A DNA stretch of 52,151 nt from an uncultured Collinsella sp. (GCA_937989875.1 CALKBO010000070.1:1-52151), one strand, 5' to 3'; shown: positions 32,165 through 40,774, counted from the stretch's first letter. Numbers and translations are program-made. Notes: generated by a model not told the origin, from the letters alone.

Positions 32165-32184
32165 TGTTCTATTCCCACTCGATG
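32165..32184. repeat. guaA 3' end (candidate att site, right)
   Basis: TGTTCTATTCCCACTCGATG covers the last codons and stop of guaA and 4 nt beyond. It is the intact counterpart of the repeat at 29513-29538: 12 identical bases plus 8-9 more across a 5-base insertion in the left copy. Confidence 0.5.
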
Positions 32185-33767
32185 GTCGCGGGCGGCTTGG
32201 ACGTGATGTCATAGCACACGCGGTTGGCGCCGGGAACCTCGGCAACGATACGGCCGGAGATGCGGGCCAGTACGTCGTAGGGCAGCTTGGCCCAGTCGGC
32301 GGTCATGGCATCGCTGGACTCGACGGCACGCAGGATGATCGGGCGCTGATAGGTACGCTCGTCGCCCATAACGCCGACGGACTTAATGTCGGGCAGAACC
32401 GCGAAATACTGCCAGCAGCTGTGCTCAGAGTTGCGCTCGCCGGTCTGCTCAAACAGACGCTGGTTGTAGGCGTCGAGCTCCTCGCGCACGATAGCGTCGG
32501 CGTTCTTGAGGATCTCGAGCTTCTCCTTGTCGACCGCGCCGATGATGCGGATGGCCAGACCCGGGCCCGGGAAAGGCTGGCGGAACACGATGTGACCCGG
32601 CAGGCCCAGTGCCAGACCAAGTGCGCGGACCTCGTCCTTAAAGAAGTGGTCGAGCGGCTCGATAAGATCGAAGTGTACGCCCTCGGGGAACGGAATCAGA
32701 TTGTGGTGGCTCTTGATGGTGGCCGTCTTGCCGCCCGTCTTGCGAGCGCCGGACTCGATGATGTCGGGGTAGATGGTGCCCTGAGCCAGGTACTTGACCG
32801 GCTTGCCATCGGTCTCGAGCTGCTGAGCAACCGCGAAGAACTCTTTCCAGAACTGCGTACCGATGATACGGCGCTTCTCCTCGGGCTCGGTCACGCCGGC
32901 CAGAAGCTCGGCATAACGGTCCTCGGCGTGAACATGGATAAAGTCGACGTCAAACTGCTTGGTGAAGACCTCCTCCACCTGCTCGGGCTCGCCCTTGCGC
33001 AGCAGACCGTGGTTGATGAACACGCAGGTCATCTGCTTGCCCACGGCGCGGGCGCCCAGCGCAGCCACGACGGAGGAGTCGACACCACCGGACAGAGCCA
33101 GAATCACGCGGTCGTCGCCGACCTTCTCGCGGAACTCGGCCGTCATGGTCTCGACCAGGTTGTCCATGCTCCAGTTGGGCTCCAGGCCGCAGATCTCAAA
33201 CAGGAAGTTGCTCAGCAGCTGCTGACCGTACTCGGAGTGCTTGACCTCGGGGTGGAACTGCGTGGTGAAAATCTTGCGCTCGACGCACTCCATGGCAGCG
33301 ACCGGGCACACGTCGGTGCTGGCGGTAACGGTAAAGCCCTCGGGCACCTCGGAAACGGCATCGCGATGGCTCATCCACACGGTCTGCTCCATGGGCGTGG
33401 AGTTAAAGAGCTTGGCGCCTGCCGTGCGCGTGATGGTGGCGCGGCCGTACTCGCCTACCTCGGAATGGCCGACCTTGCCGCCGAGCGTCACGGCCGTGAT
33501 CTGATGGCCGTAGCAAAAGCCCAGGACGGGAAGGCCCAGGTCAAAGATGGCGGGATCGATGGACGGAGCGTCCTCGGCGTACACGGAAGCCGGGCCGCCG
33601 GAAAGGATGAGCGCAGAGGCGTTCATCTCGCGAATCTCATCGGCCGAGATGTCGCAGGGCACAATCTCGGAATACACGTTGAGGTCGCGGACGCGACGGG
33701 CAATGAGCTGACCGTACTGCGCACCAAAGTCGAGTACGAGGACCTTTGCGGAAGCCTTTTGATCCAT
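32169..33767 (-). CDS. guaA: GMP synthase (glutamine-hydrolysing)
   Basis: The 532-residue protein is a complete GuaA. The class I amidotransferase has nucleophile Cys85 in VLGFCYGHQI and His172/Glu174 in TTQFHPEVKH. The ATP-pyrophosphatase PP-loop SGGVDS is at 226-231, followed by AQGTIYPDIIESGARKTGG, PEGVHFDLIEPLDHFFKDEVRALG, LPGHIVFRQPFPGPGLAIRI and the dimerisation tail TIEWE. It converts XMP, glutamine and ATP to GMP in purine synthesis. I choose ATG 33767, with GAGGGGGAAACC upstream, over the ATG at 33893. Its 3' end is a known type of integration site in bacteria, and a partial copy lies 2.65 kb downstream. The 268-bp region upstream (33768-34035) holds a GTGTACAC palindrome at 33836-33843 and probable divergent promoters, but no purine riboswitch I can recognise. 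Confidence 0.96.
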   Translation of the reverse strand: MDQKASAKVLVLDFGAQYGQLIARRVRDLNVYSEIVPCDISADEIREMNASALILSGGPASVYAEDAPSIDPAIFDLGLPVLGFCYGHQITAVTLGGKVGHSEVGEYGRATITRTAGAKLFNSTPMEQTVWMSHRDAVSEVPEGFTVTASTDVCPVAAMECVERKIFTTQFHPEVKHSEYGQQLLSNFLFEICGLEPNWSMDNLVETMTAEFREKVGDDRVILALSGGVDSSVVAALGARAVGKQMTCVFINHGLLRKGEPEQVEEVFTKQFDVDFIHVHAEDRYAELLAGVTEPEEKRRIIGTQFWKEFFAVAQQLETDGKPVKYLAQGTIYPDIIESGARKTGGKTATIKSHHNLIPFPEGVHFDLIEPLDHFFKDEVRALGLALGLPGHIVFRQPFPGPGLAIRIIGAVDKEKLEILKNADAIVREELDAYNQRLFEQTGERNSEHSCWQYFAVLPDIKSVGVMGDERTYQRPIILRAVESSDAMTADWAKLPYDVLARISGRIVAEVPGANRVCYDITSKPPATIEWE

Positions 33768-34035
33768 GGTTTCCCCCTCTTGTTGGCGGGGAGCCGGTGC
33801 CCACCCGCGTGAATGAACAAAAATAACTTTCATAGTGTACACGTTATATGGGGTTTCTCGTCCCTCGCAGCCATCAGCGCACGGCAAACGCACGACCTGG
33901 GCCCCTATTTGACGGCAATTGAAGTGTTACCAAACGCTACAGATGATGTAATACGTTTGAACATTGGACGCCCTGTGCCACAATACTGCCGAACGACTCC
34001 GCCTCTGCGGCGGCAAATACGATAGGAATACCAGC

Positions 34036-35049
34036 ATGAAGCGCATCCTTCTCATCGCCACGGGCGGCACCATCGCATCGACCGAGGACGGCAACGGCCT
34101 CTCCCCCGCCCTGACCGGTGAGGAACTCGCCCAGAGCGTCCCCGAGATCTCGGGCCTCTGCGAGCTCGACGTCGTGCAGCCCATGAACATCGACAGCACC
34201 AACATGCGCCCGAGCGACTGGATGCGCATCCGCGACGTCATCGTCGAAGGCTATGACGACCACGACGGCTTCGTGATTCTGCACGGCACCGACACCATGA
34301 GCTACACCGCAGCAGCGCTTTCCTACCTGATTCAGGACAGCCCCAAGCCCATCGTGCTCACCGGCTCGCAAAAGCCCATGGGCAACCCCTTTACCGACGC
34401 CAAGCTCAACCTGTACCAGAGCCTGCTCTATGCGCTCGACGAGCATTCACACGACGTCTCGATCGTGTTTGGCGGCGTCGCCATTGCCGGCACGCGCGCC
34501 CGCAAGCAGCGCACCATGAGCTTTAACGCGTTCATTAGTGTCAACTATCCGCCCATTGCCTACATCCGCAACGACCGCATTGTGCGCAACGGGCTTCACG
34601 GCACGCATCAGGGCGAAAACCCGGTGCGTTTCTACGACAGCATCGACCCGCGCGTGTTTGTCCTTAAGCTCACGCCCGGCGTGAACCCGGGTATCCTGGA
34701 CGCCCTGGCCGATAGCTACGACGCCGTGATTCTGGAGACCTTTGGCATTGGCGGTATCCCCGAGTTCGGCGAGTCCGGCGAATCATTCCAGGAGGCGATT
34801 TTCCGCTGGGTCGATTCGGGCCGCACCGTCGTTATGACCACGCAGGTCCCCGAGGAGGGCCTTGACCTGGGTGTTTATGAGGTCGGCCGTGCCTACGCCG
34901 ATCATCCGGGTATTTTGCGCGGCGACGATATGACCACCGAGACGCTCGTGGCCAAGACCATGTGGGCGCTCGGCCAGTCACGTGATGCGGCAGAGATTCA
35001 GCGCCTGTTCTACAGCCAAGTCAACCACGACCGTATCCCGATGGTGTAA
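34036..35049 (+). CDS. L-asparaginase
   Basis: The 337-residue protein has both catalytic threonine motifs: ILLIATGGTIAST (Thr12) and VILHGTDTMSY (Thr85-Asp86). VLTGSQKPMGNPFTDAKLN and FGIGGIPEFG follow. There is no signal peptide, so it is cytosolic, closer to the type I/AnsA group. It hydrolyses asparagine to aspartate and ammonia. ATG 34036 has AGGA about 10 nt upstream; a possible promoter (TTGAAC 33957-33962, CAATAC 33981-33986) precedes it. The ammonia released could feed ammonia-dependent enzymes, but no operon link to them exists here. Confidence 0.92.
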   Translation: MKRILLIATGGTIASTEDGNGLSPALTGEELAQSVPEISGLCELDVVQPMNIDSTNMRPSDWMRIRDVIVEGYDDHDGFVILHGTDTMSYTAAALSYLIQDSPKPIVLTGSQKPMGNPFTDAKLNLYQSLLYALDEHSHDVSIVFGGVAIAGTRARKQRTMSFNAFISVNYPPIAYIRNDRIVRNGLHGTHQGENPVRFYDSIDPRVFVLKLTPGVNPGILDALADSYDAVILETFGIGGIPEFGESGESFQEAIFRWVDSGRTVVMTTQVPEEGLDLGVYEVGRAYADHPGILRGDDMTTETLVAKTMWALGQSRDAAEIQRLFYSQVNHDRIPMV

Positions 35050-35070
35050 CCACCGGTCAATAGGCATCTT

Positions 35071-35289
35071 CTATTCGATACCCTCGAGAAGTTCTGACAC
35101 CGTCATGCCGAGTGCGGGCGCGATCTTAAATAGAACCTTGAGCGTGAAATTTGCCGTCCCATCTTCGATTCGGTCGAGGTAGGGTCGGCTGATTCCTGTC
35201 GCCGCACAAAAATCAACCTTGGAGATACCAAGGTCTCTGCGTGTCTCTTCGACCCGCCTGCCAAGAATCTGTTTCGCACGTTCGTCCAT
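35071..35289 (-). CDS. Small XRE-family regulator
   Basis: The 72-residue protein is a single HTH_3 domain (GRRVEETRRDLGISKVDFCAATGISRPYLDRIEDGTANFTLKVLFKIAPALGMTVSELLEGI). It is divergent from an unknown 129-residue gene, and a perfect 24-bp palindrome occupies the space between them. The regulator presumably binds that palindrome and controls both genes. It lies 21 nt from the asparaginase stop, convergent with it. Confidence 0.85.
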   Translation of the reverse strand: MDERAKQILGRRVEETRRDLGISKVDFCAATGISRPYLDRIEDGTANFTLKVLFKIAPALGMTVSELLEGIE

Positions 35290-35318
35290 GCAGCCGAGTT
35301 TGAAATGGAGCCGAACAT

Positions 35319-35342
35319 AAACGTAAACTATAGTTTACGTTT
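35319..35342. promoter_or_regulatory. Perfect 24-bp palindromic operator
   Basis: The half-site AAACGTAAACTA is followed at once by its exact complement TAGTTTACGTTT. It is centred between the XRE gene (start 35289) and the unknown gene (start 35366), 29 and 23 bp from their starts. The AT-rich centre can also supply promoter elements. Confidence 0.75.
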
Positions 35343-35365
35343 TGCCGAATACACAGGAGTTTTCT

Positions 35366-35755
35366 ATGTCGGGTTCTTCGGTCCGCACGTACCGAGCCAC
35401 GCTTCGCACAAACAGCGCACCGCCCAAGCTCGTCGTCGTTGAAGCAGAATGTCTTTCGCCCGATGAGCGCACAGCATTTGCATTGCTATCAAGTCGCGTC
35501 GCCGCCGTTCTGGTCCCTTGCCCGGCGCAAGGTGAACTTGCCATCCAATGCCAAGCGCACAGCCGCTCGCTCAATCAGGCTGCCGTAATCGTAACCAGCC
35601 AGCGTGGCCTGCCCCTTCTCCTGGAAGCCGGCGTCGCGCTCGCCCTTCGCGGTGCCGGATACGAAAACGAGGCCGCCGCCGACATGGTCTTTCAACCACG
35701 ATCGAGCGGCGGCCTCGCAGCAGCCATCGAATATGCTTGCAGGCTCGTTGCCTAA
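35366..35755 (+). CDS. Unknown 129-residue protein divergent from XRE gene
   Basis: I do not recognise a family. The protein starts MSGSSVRTYRATLRTNSAPPKL and contains alternating strands and helices (KLVVVEAECLSPDERTAFALLSS, VAAVLVPCPAQGELAIQCQ, QAAVIVTSQRGLPLLLEAGVALALRGAGYENEAAADMVFQ, GGLAAAIEYACRLVA). The pattern suggests a small alpha/beta Rossmann-like fold. No signal, membrane helix or catalytic motif is evident. CAGGAG precedes ATG 35366. Pairing with a divergent HTH gene and a palindromic operator suggests a regulated accessory module. Confidence 0.65.
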   Translation: MSGSSVRTYRATLRTNSAPPKLVVVEAECLSPDERTAFALLSSRVAAVLVPCPAQGELAIQCQAHSRSLNQAAVIVTSQRGLPLLLEAGVALALRGAGYENEAAADMVFQPRSSGGLAAAIEYACRLVA

Positions 35756-35764
35756 AGGCGCAAG

Positions 35765-36148
35765 CTAAAAGCCCAGGCCAAAGCCCATACCGGTAATCGC
35801 CGAATACATAAAGTAGACGTTGATTACGTTGAGAAATACACCCGTGATGCAACCGTTACGCAGGTAGCGCTCGCACACGATGCGCGCCATGGCGGCGGAG
35901 TCATCATTGTTCTTTGCCTGGCGTCCCGCCGTAAAGTACGTCGCCACGCTCAGCAGCAGATTGAGCACCGGCAACGCCAGCAGCTCGTAGCTCTTGCCCC
36001 AGCGCGTCGCCTCGCCGGCGGCATTAAACTTCGTTGCCACCTCGGGACCAATGTTGGGGATAACACACGCTGCGACCACCAGCGGAATCACCGCAAGTAC
36101 GAGCAGCGCAATACCCATGTAGCCAGCTTTTTTGCCATATTTAAACAT
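35765..36148 (-). CDS. DUF1648 membrane protein
   Basis: The 127-residue protein has three hydrophobic helices (MGIALLVLAVIPLVVAACVIP, ELLALPVLNLLLSVATYF, GCITGVFLNVINVYFMYSAI). The first is followed by the DUF1648 signature (EVATKFNAAGEATRWGKSYE). The domain is found in small membrane proteins and SdpI-like immunity proteins; the latter are longer. It lies 11 nt downstream of the ychF stop on the same strand, so the two may be co-transcribed. Confidence 0.8.
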   Translation of the reverse strand: MFKYGKKAGYMGIALLVLAVIPLVVAACVIPNIGPEVATKFNAAGEATRWGKSYELLALPVLNLLLSVATYFTAGRQAKNNDDSAAMARIVCERYLRNGCITGVFLNVINVYFMYSAITGMGFGLGF

Positions 36149-36159
36149 ATGCGTCGTCC

Positions 36160-37236
36160 TTACACGTTAAAGCGGAAGTGCACGACGTCGCCATCGGCCA
36201 TGACATAGTCCTTGCCCTCAATACGCAGCTTGCCGGCAGCCTTGGCGCCCTGCTCGCCACCGAGCTCGATGTAGTCGTCGTAGCCAATGACCTCGGCCTT
36301 AATAAAGCCGCGCTCAAAGTCGGTGTGGATGACACCGGCGGCCTGCGGGGCGGTCGCGCCCTGACGCACCGTCCAGGCCTTGACCTCCATCTCGCCAGCC
36401 GTAAAGAACGACTGCAGGCCGAGCAGCTTGTAGGCGGCCTGAGCGAGCACGTCCAGGCCGGGCTGCTCCAGGCCCAGGCTCTCCAGGTAGTCGGCGGCGT
36501 CCTCGGGATCGAGCTCGGAAAGCTCGGCCTCGATCTTGGCGCAGATCGGCAGCGGCTTGACGCCGTCGATGGGCGCCAGGTCCTCGTTGAGCATGTCCTC
36601 GTCTACGTTGGCCACATACAGGATGGGCTTCATGGTGAGCAGGAACAAGCCCTTGGCAGCGGCGCGCTCCTCGTCGGTCATCTCCATGGACGCGGCGCGC
36701 TTGCCCTCGTTGAGCCAGGCAAGCAGGCGCTTGGCGACCTCAAACTTGGGCATGAGCTCCTTGTCGCGCTTGGCCTCCTTCTCGAGCTTGGGCAGCTGCT
36801 TCTCGAGCGTGCCCATGTCGGCCAGGATGAGCTCGGTCATGATGGTGTCGGCATCGCCGGCGGGATCGACGAACTCGCCCGTGCGGCCCACCTCACGCAT
36901 GACGTTGGGGTCCTTAAAGTACCGCACGACCTCGCAGATAGCGTCGGTCTCGCGAATGTTAGCCAGGAACTGGTTGCCCAGGCCCTCGCCCTCGTTAGCG
37001 CCCTTCACCAGACCTGCGATGTCGACAAACTCGACCGTAGCCGGCACAATGCGGCCCGGGTTGACGATGTCGGCGAGCTTTTGCAAGCGGCTATCGGGCA
37101 CGTCGACGATACCCACGTTGGGGTCGATTGTGGCAAACGGGTAGTTGGCGGCAAGACCGGTCTTTTTGGTAAGCGCGGTGAACAGCGTCGACTTGCCCAC
37201 GTTGGGCAGGCCCACGATACCGATGGAAAGGGACAC
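36160..37236 (-). CDS. ychF: Ribosome-binding ATPase YchF
   Basis: The 358-residue protein is the universally conserved OLA1/YchF P-loop protein. It has Walker A GLPNVGKSTLFTALT, ANYPFATIDPNVGIV, Walker B FVDIAGLVKGANEGEGLGNQFLANIRE, NVDEDMLNED (replacing the GTP-specifying NKxD, as in this ATP-preferring family), a coiled coil, and the C-terminal TGS domain (AWTVRQGATAPQAAGVIHTDFERGFIKAEV). It starts at GTG 37236, with AAAAGGAG upstream; an in-frame extension further up has no support. It is cytosolic and associates with ribosomes. Length matches the family norm (~363). Confidence 0.96.
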   Translation of the reverse strand: MSLSIGIVGLPNVGKSTLFTALTKKTGLAANYPFATIDPNVGIVDVPDSRLQKLADIVNPGRIVPATVEFVDIAGLVKGANEGEGLGNQFLANIRETDAICEVVRYFKDPNVMREVGRTGEFVDPAGDADTIMTELILADMGTLEKQLPKLEKEAKRDKELMPKFEVAKRLLAWLNEGKRAASMEMTDEERAAAKGLFLLTMKPILYVANVDEDMLNEDLAPIDGVKPLPICAKIEAELSELDPEDAADYLESLGLEQPGLDVLAQAAYKLLGLQSFFTAGEMEVKAWTVRQGATAPQAAGVIHTDFERGFIKAEVIGYDDYIELGGEQGAKAAGKLRIEGKDYVMADGDVVHFRFNV

Positions 37237-37279
37237 GACAGCTCCTTTTGGTACAGGTACTTCAAACTGCATAAGTATA

Positions 37280-37323
37280 GCGCCGCCGCAGCATCTGGGC
37301 GAACCCGGACGCCACGGCGGCGC
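37280..37323 (-). terminator. Possible terminator of the GH4 gene
   Basis: GCGCCGCCG and CGGCGGCGC form a 9-bp stem around a 26-nt loop, 41 nt past the GH4 stop. No T run follows, so confidence is modest. Confidence 0.4.
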
Positions 37324-37363
37324 AAATGAAGCAGAGATGAGTGAGAGTTCGAGACTGCAGTCC

Positions 37364-38707
37364 TTACTTAAGCTCGGGCCAGAAATCCTTGTTGGCCTCG
37401 ATGAGCTCGTCCAGGATCTGCTTGGCAACGCTCGCCGAAGGAATGGTCTTGGAGAGCGTGAGTGCCTGCCAGAGCTTCTGGTAGCTGCCCTCGACCCAAG
37501 CCTGGACAACGAGCTTCTCGACGGAAACCTGCTGCTCCATGAGACCCTTCTGGAACTGCGGAATCGGGCCCTGGCAGATCTTCTCAAAGCCGTTGGAGCC
37601 GACGATGCAAGGCACCTCGACCATGGCCGTCGGGTCGAAGTTGGGCACAGCGCCATCGTTGGGGACGATCAGCAGGAAGCGCTCGAGCGTGTTCTCGGCC
37701 AGTGCGCAGGCAAGGTCGACGATGTAGTTGGCATGTACATCTGGCTCAAAGCCGCCGTCCTTGGCAGTACCCTTGGCGATGATGTCGCGGCAAGCGCCAA
37801 AGACCTTCTTCTCACGGCCGTCCATAACCTCATTGGCGCGAGTGTAGTTGGGGTCAGACGTCTCGACGACATAGTCCGGGTACAGGTAATACTTGAGGTA
37901 GGTATTGGGAATCGTCTCGGGATCGACAGCATAGACATCCTTGGCCTTGCCGAAGGTGTGAATCCAGCTCTCCTCGACATGCTGCTCCTTGCCGGCCTCG
38001 TGCTCGATGCCGTCCAGGTAGCCGTTCTTAGCCATGTGCTCCTTAATCTGCGGCATGAGGTCGTTGCCGTCCTTGTCGTAGATCTTGCTCCACCAACCAA
38101 AGTGGTTGAGGCCGTAGTAGCTATACTGCAGCTCGCGACGATCCTTGATGCCGCACATACGGCTCATCTTATCCATGAGGTCGATCGGCATGTCGCAGAT
38201 GTTGATGATGCGGCTGTTGGGGCGCAGCACGCGGCAGGCCTCGGCGACGATGGCCGCAGGGTTGGAGTAGTTGAGCATCCAGGCGTTGGGGCTGTACTTC
38301 TCCATGTAGTCGAGGATCTCGATAACGCCGCCGATGGAGCGCATGCCGTAGGCGATACCGCCGGCACCGCAGGTCTCTTGGCCAACGCAGCCGTACTTGA
38401 GAGGAATCTTCTCGTCGAGCTCACGCATGGCGTACAGGCCGACGCGGATGTGAGCAAGGACGAAGTCGGTCCCGGTGAATGCGGTCTCGGGGTCGGTGGT
38501 GTAGCTAAACTCAACCTCGGGGGCGTTCTCGTGGAAGTAGATCTCGCAGGCCTTGGCCACGGTCTCCTGGCGCTCGGCGTTGTTGTCGTAGAAGGTCACC
38601 TTGTTGACCGGGAAGCGGTCGCGCTCCTCAAGCAGCATCAGAGCGATGCCCGGGGTGAAGGTAGAGCCACCGCCGGCAATGGTCACGGCATAGTTTTTCT
38701 TGGACAT
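37364..38707 (-). CDS. 6-phospho-alpha-glucosidase, GH4
   Basis: The 447-residue protein is a GH4 enzyme of the MalH/GlvA type. It has the N-terminal NAD+ loop VTIAGGGSTFTPGIALMLLEERD, then FYDNNAERQETVAKAC, AHIRVGLYAMRELDEKIPLKYGCVGQETCGAGGI, WMLNYSNPAAIVAEACR, the metal-ligand cysteine in INICDMPIDL, and LNHFGWWSKIYD. GH4 enzymes need NAD+ and Mn2+ and cleave by oxidation-elimination. The likely substrates are maltose-6'-phosphate and related phosphorylated alpha-glucosides delivered by the adjacent PTS permease. AGGAGGAC precedes the ATG. The gene lies 154 nt downstream of the PTS gene, with a hairpin between. Confidence 0.93.
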   Translation of the reverse strand: MSKKNYAVTIAGGGSTFTPGIALMLLEERDRFPVNKVTFYDNNAERQETVAKACEIYFHENAPEVEFSYTTDPETAFTGTDFVLAHIRVGLYAMRELDEKIPLKYGCVGQETCGAGGIAYGMRSIGGVIEILDYMEKYSPNAWMLNYSNPAAIVAEACRVLRPNSRIINICDMPIDLMDKMSRMCGIKDRRELQYSYYGLNHFGWWSKIYDKDGNDLMPQIKEHMAKNGYLDGIEHEAGKEQHVEESWIHTFGKAKDVYAVDPETIPNTYLKYYLYPDYVVETSDPNYTRANEVMDGREKKVFGACRDIIAKGTAKDGGFEPDVHANYIVDLACALAENTLERFLLIVPNDGAVPNFDPTAMVEVPCIVGSNGFEKICQGPIPQFQKGLMEQQVSVEKLVVQAWVEGSYQKLWQALTLSKTIPSASVAKQILDELIEANKDFWPELK

Positions 38708-38803
38708 GATGTCCTCCTCATTCTGGCCGCATGCTCAATCCATCCCCGTACGCGGCCTGCACGGTTTGGAATTGTTACCTAGAAGTGGAGTTTTTATCTC
38801 TAG

Positions 38804-38843
38804 AATCGGCCTTGCGGTGCATACCGGCTCTGCAAGGCCGATT
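38804..38843 (-). terminator. Hairpin between the PTS and GH4 genes
   Basis: AATCGGCCTTGC and GCAAGGCCGATT make a perfect 12-bp stem with a 16-nt loop between two same-strand genes. It lacks a T run on the minus strand. It may attenuate or protect mRNA rather than terminate fully. Confidence 0.5.
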
Positions 38844-38861
38844 GTTTCGATGGACGATGGT

Positions 38862-40454
38862 TTACAGAAGACTCTCGAACTTCTCGCGAACCTGCGGGAC
38901 GGTAAGGCCGATGATGACCTGGATTGACTGGCCTTGGACCACCAAGCCATGCGTACCGATTGCCTTGAAGGAAGCCTCGGGTGCAACGGCGCCTTTGTCC
39001 TTGACGTTAACGCGCAGACGGGTAGCGCAGTTAGTTACATCGATGACGTTGTCCGTGCCACCGAGTAGATCGAGGATGTTCTCGGCAAGCACCAAGCGCT
39101 CGTCATCCTTACTCTGGGCGACCGATTTGCTAGCAGCAGCACCGCTCTGCTTTTGCTTGTAGTCGGCCTTGGACTTGAGCTCGACCTCAACATCGTCATC
39201 CTCGCGACCGGGGGTCTTAAAGTCGAACTTGATGATCAAGAAACGGAAGACCACGACCCAAAGAGCGGTAAAGCACAGACCGACAAGGATGGAGATGGCG
39301 TACTGCAGACCGTGTGCGGCCCAAAGGGGCAGCCAGTCCCACGAGAGCATCGAGATGATGCCGCCGTCGAAGATGCCCACGACGCCAAGGAGGTTTTGAG
39401 CCATGCAGCCGAGCGCTCCGAGCACGCAGTGGACGACGAACAGGCCGGGCGCAATGAACAGGAAGGTGAAGTCAAGCGGCTCGGTAATACCGCAAAGCAT
39501 AGCGGTAAGGGTGACGGGAATGAGCAGAGCCTTGACGCGCTGCTTGCGCTCGGGTTTGGCGGTCATATAAAACGCAATGGCGACGCCGAGCGAGCCGAAG
39601 ACCTTAGTCCAACCAGGGCAGGTATAGGCAGCCCAGGGTGCGGCATCCTTAAGAGCAATGCTCGGATCGGCAGCCAGTTGGGGCAGGATGTTGGCCCAAG
39701 CAGCAAAGATGCCACCGTTGACCGCCGCGTTGTCGTAATAGAACGGCGTATAGATAAAGTGGTGCAGGCCTGTAGGGATCAGCACGCGCTCGAAGAAAGC
39801 AAAGACGCCCACGCCGAACGTACCGGCGGAAAGGATGAATCCCTGGAAGGCGGAGATAGCAGCCTGGACATGCGGCCACACCAGGCAGGCGATAAGAGCG
39901 ACCGGAACCATAACGAAGAAACCGATCATATAGATGAACACGGAGCCCGAGAACACGCCCAACCACTCAGGAAGTTCGGTGTCGAAGTACTTGTTGTGAA
40001 GCATCGTGGCGATACCAGAAATGATAAGCGCGCCCATGATGCCCATATCAAGCGTTTTGATGCTTGCGATAGTGGCAAGACCAGTACCGCTGCCCGCCTC
40101 GACAGAGTAGTCGACCCCAAAGACAGGGCCCCACTGCCCCAAGATTGTGCTTACAAAGTAGTTGAAGGTAAGGTAGATGGCCAAAGCCTCCATGCAGCAG
40201 CGAGCGTTCTGCTTGTTCGCGAGCGAGATTGGCAACGCTACGCAAAACAGCAACGGCATCTGGTTAAAGAGCGTCCAACCACCCTGGAGCAGCACATTCC
40301 AGCAATCAAACCAAAGATGGCCCGCAGTGGCCATCTCGCCAAAGATCGCCTCGGTGGTAAACAACGTACCCAGGCCGACGACGATTCCGGAAAATGCGAA
40401 AAGAATTGCAGGCGTGTACATTGCACCGCCGAAACGTTGTATCTTTTGCATCAT
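38862..40454 (-). CDS. PTS alpha-glucoside transporter, EIICB
   Basis: The 530-residue protein has a glucose-family EIIC domain (residues ~1-415: MMQKIQRFGGAMYTPAILFAFSGIVVGLG, GITEPLDFTFLFIAPGLFVVH), a charged linker (KTPGREDDDVEVELKSKADYKQK), and a C-terminal EIIB with the phosphorylated cysteine in VIDVTNCATRLRVNV. No EIIA domain is present, so it must borrow a Crr-like IIA. It imports and phosphorylates an alpha-glucoside such as maltose for the GH4 enzyme. Start ATG 40454 has a G-rich site upstream; two further ATGs are possible. An operator-like CTTGTCTAGATA lies in its promoter. Confidence 0.92.
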   Translation of the reverse strand: MMQKIQRFGGAMYTPAILFAFSGIVVGLGTLFTTEAIFGEMATAGHLWFDCWNVLLQGGWTLFNQMPLLFCVALPISLANKQNARCCMEALAIYLTFNYFVSTILGQWGPVFGVDYSVEAGSGTGLATIASIKTLDMGIMGALIISGIATMLHNKYFDTELPEWLGVFSGSVFIYMIGFFVMVPVALIACLVWPHVQAAISAFQGFILSAGTFGVGVFAFFERVLIPTGLHHFIYTPFYYDNAAVNGGIFAAWANILPQLAADPSIALKDAAPWAAYTCPGWTKVFGSLGVAIAFYMTAKPERKQRVKALLIPVTLTAMLCGITEPLDFTFLFIAPGLFVVHCVLGALGCMAQNLLGVVGIFDGGIISMLSWDWLPLWAAHGLQYAISILVGLCFTALWVVVFRFLIIKFDFKTPGREDDDVEVELKSKADYKQKQSGAAASKSVAQSKDDERLVLAENILDLLGGTDNVIDVTNCATRLRVNVKDKGAVAPEASFKAIGTHGLVVQGQSIQVIIGLTVPQVREKFESLL

Positions 40455-40590
40455 GACGGGGAATCCCCCTCTCTTCATTCGGAGCGGCTGCGGTTTTGGC
40501 TTCACTCGAGACCGCAGACGCGCCGTTTGCGTGTACCTCGTGCAATAGGACGGGTGGGCCCGTGTCCCCGACTTCTTGCACTTCTTTTTT

Positions 40591-40613
40591 ATCATATCAC
40601 TTATCTAGACAAG
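40591..40613 (-). promoter_or_regulatory. PTS promoter region with GntR-type site
   Basis: TATCTAGACAAG (40602-40613) lies directly upstream of a candidate minus-strand -10, TATGAT (40591-40596). It is the inverted copy of the site at 40731-40742. Further inside the divergent gap, TAAACGG occurs twice near 40636-40661. Confidence 0.55.
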
Positions 40614-40730
40614 TTAGCATTAATACTACGGTCGGTAAACGGTTGATTATTAGCCGTAAACGGTATATGTCCAGTATTTCGCCTGCTAAAGCTGATATAG
40701 CTGATGGCCTCAATTCATAATTCTTTTCTA

Positions 40731-40774
40731 CTTGTCTAGATATGCTTGTCTATATCTGCATACACGCCTATACT
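40731..40774 (+). promoter_or_regulatory. Zinc dehydrogenase promoter with two GntR-type sites
   Basis: A strong promoter is seen: TTGTCT (40746-40751), 17-nt spacer, TATACT (40769-40774). CTTGTCTAGATA (40731-40742) and GCTTGTCTATAT (40744-40755) are tandem half-sites, the second covering the -35. They match the site facing the PTS gene, so one regulator probably controls both directions; the GntR gene at 41902 is the candidate. Confidence 0.6.

Noticed and set aside
32040..33812. 590-codon plus-strand frame opposite guaA
   Set aside because: It is antisense to a certain gene with no domain or start signal.
33768..34035. Purine riboswitch upstream of guaA
   Set aside because: I could not find the conserved three-way-junction sequences; only a GTGTACAC palindrome and promoter-like boxes are present.
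36178..38782. Long plus-strand frames opposite ychF and the GH4 gene
   Set aside because: They are mirror frames of conserved genes on the minus strand.
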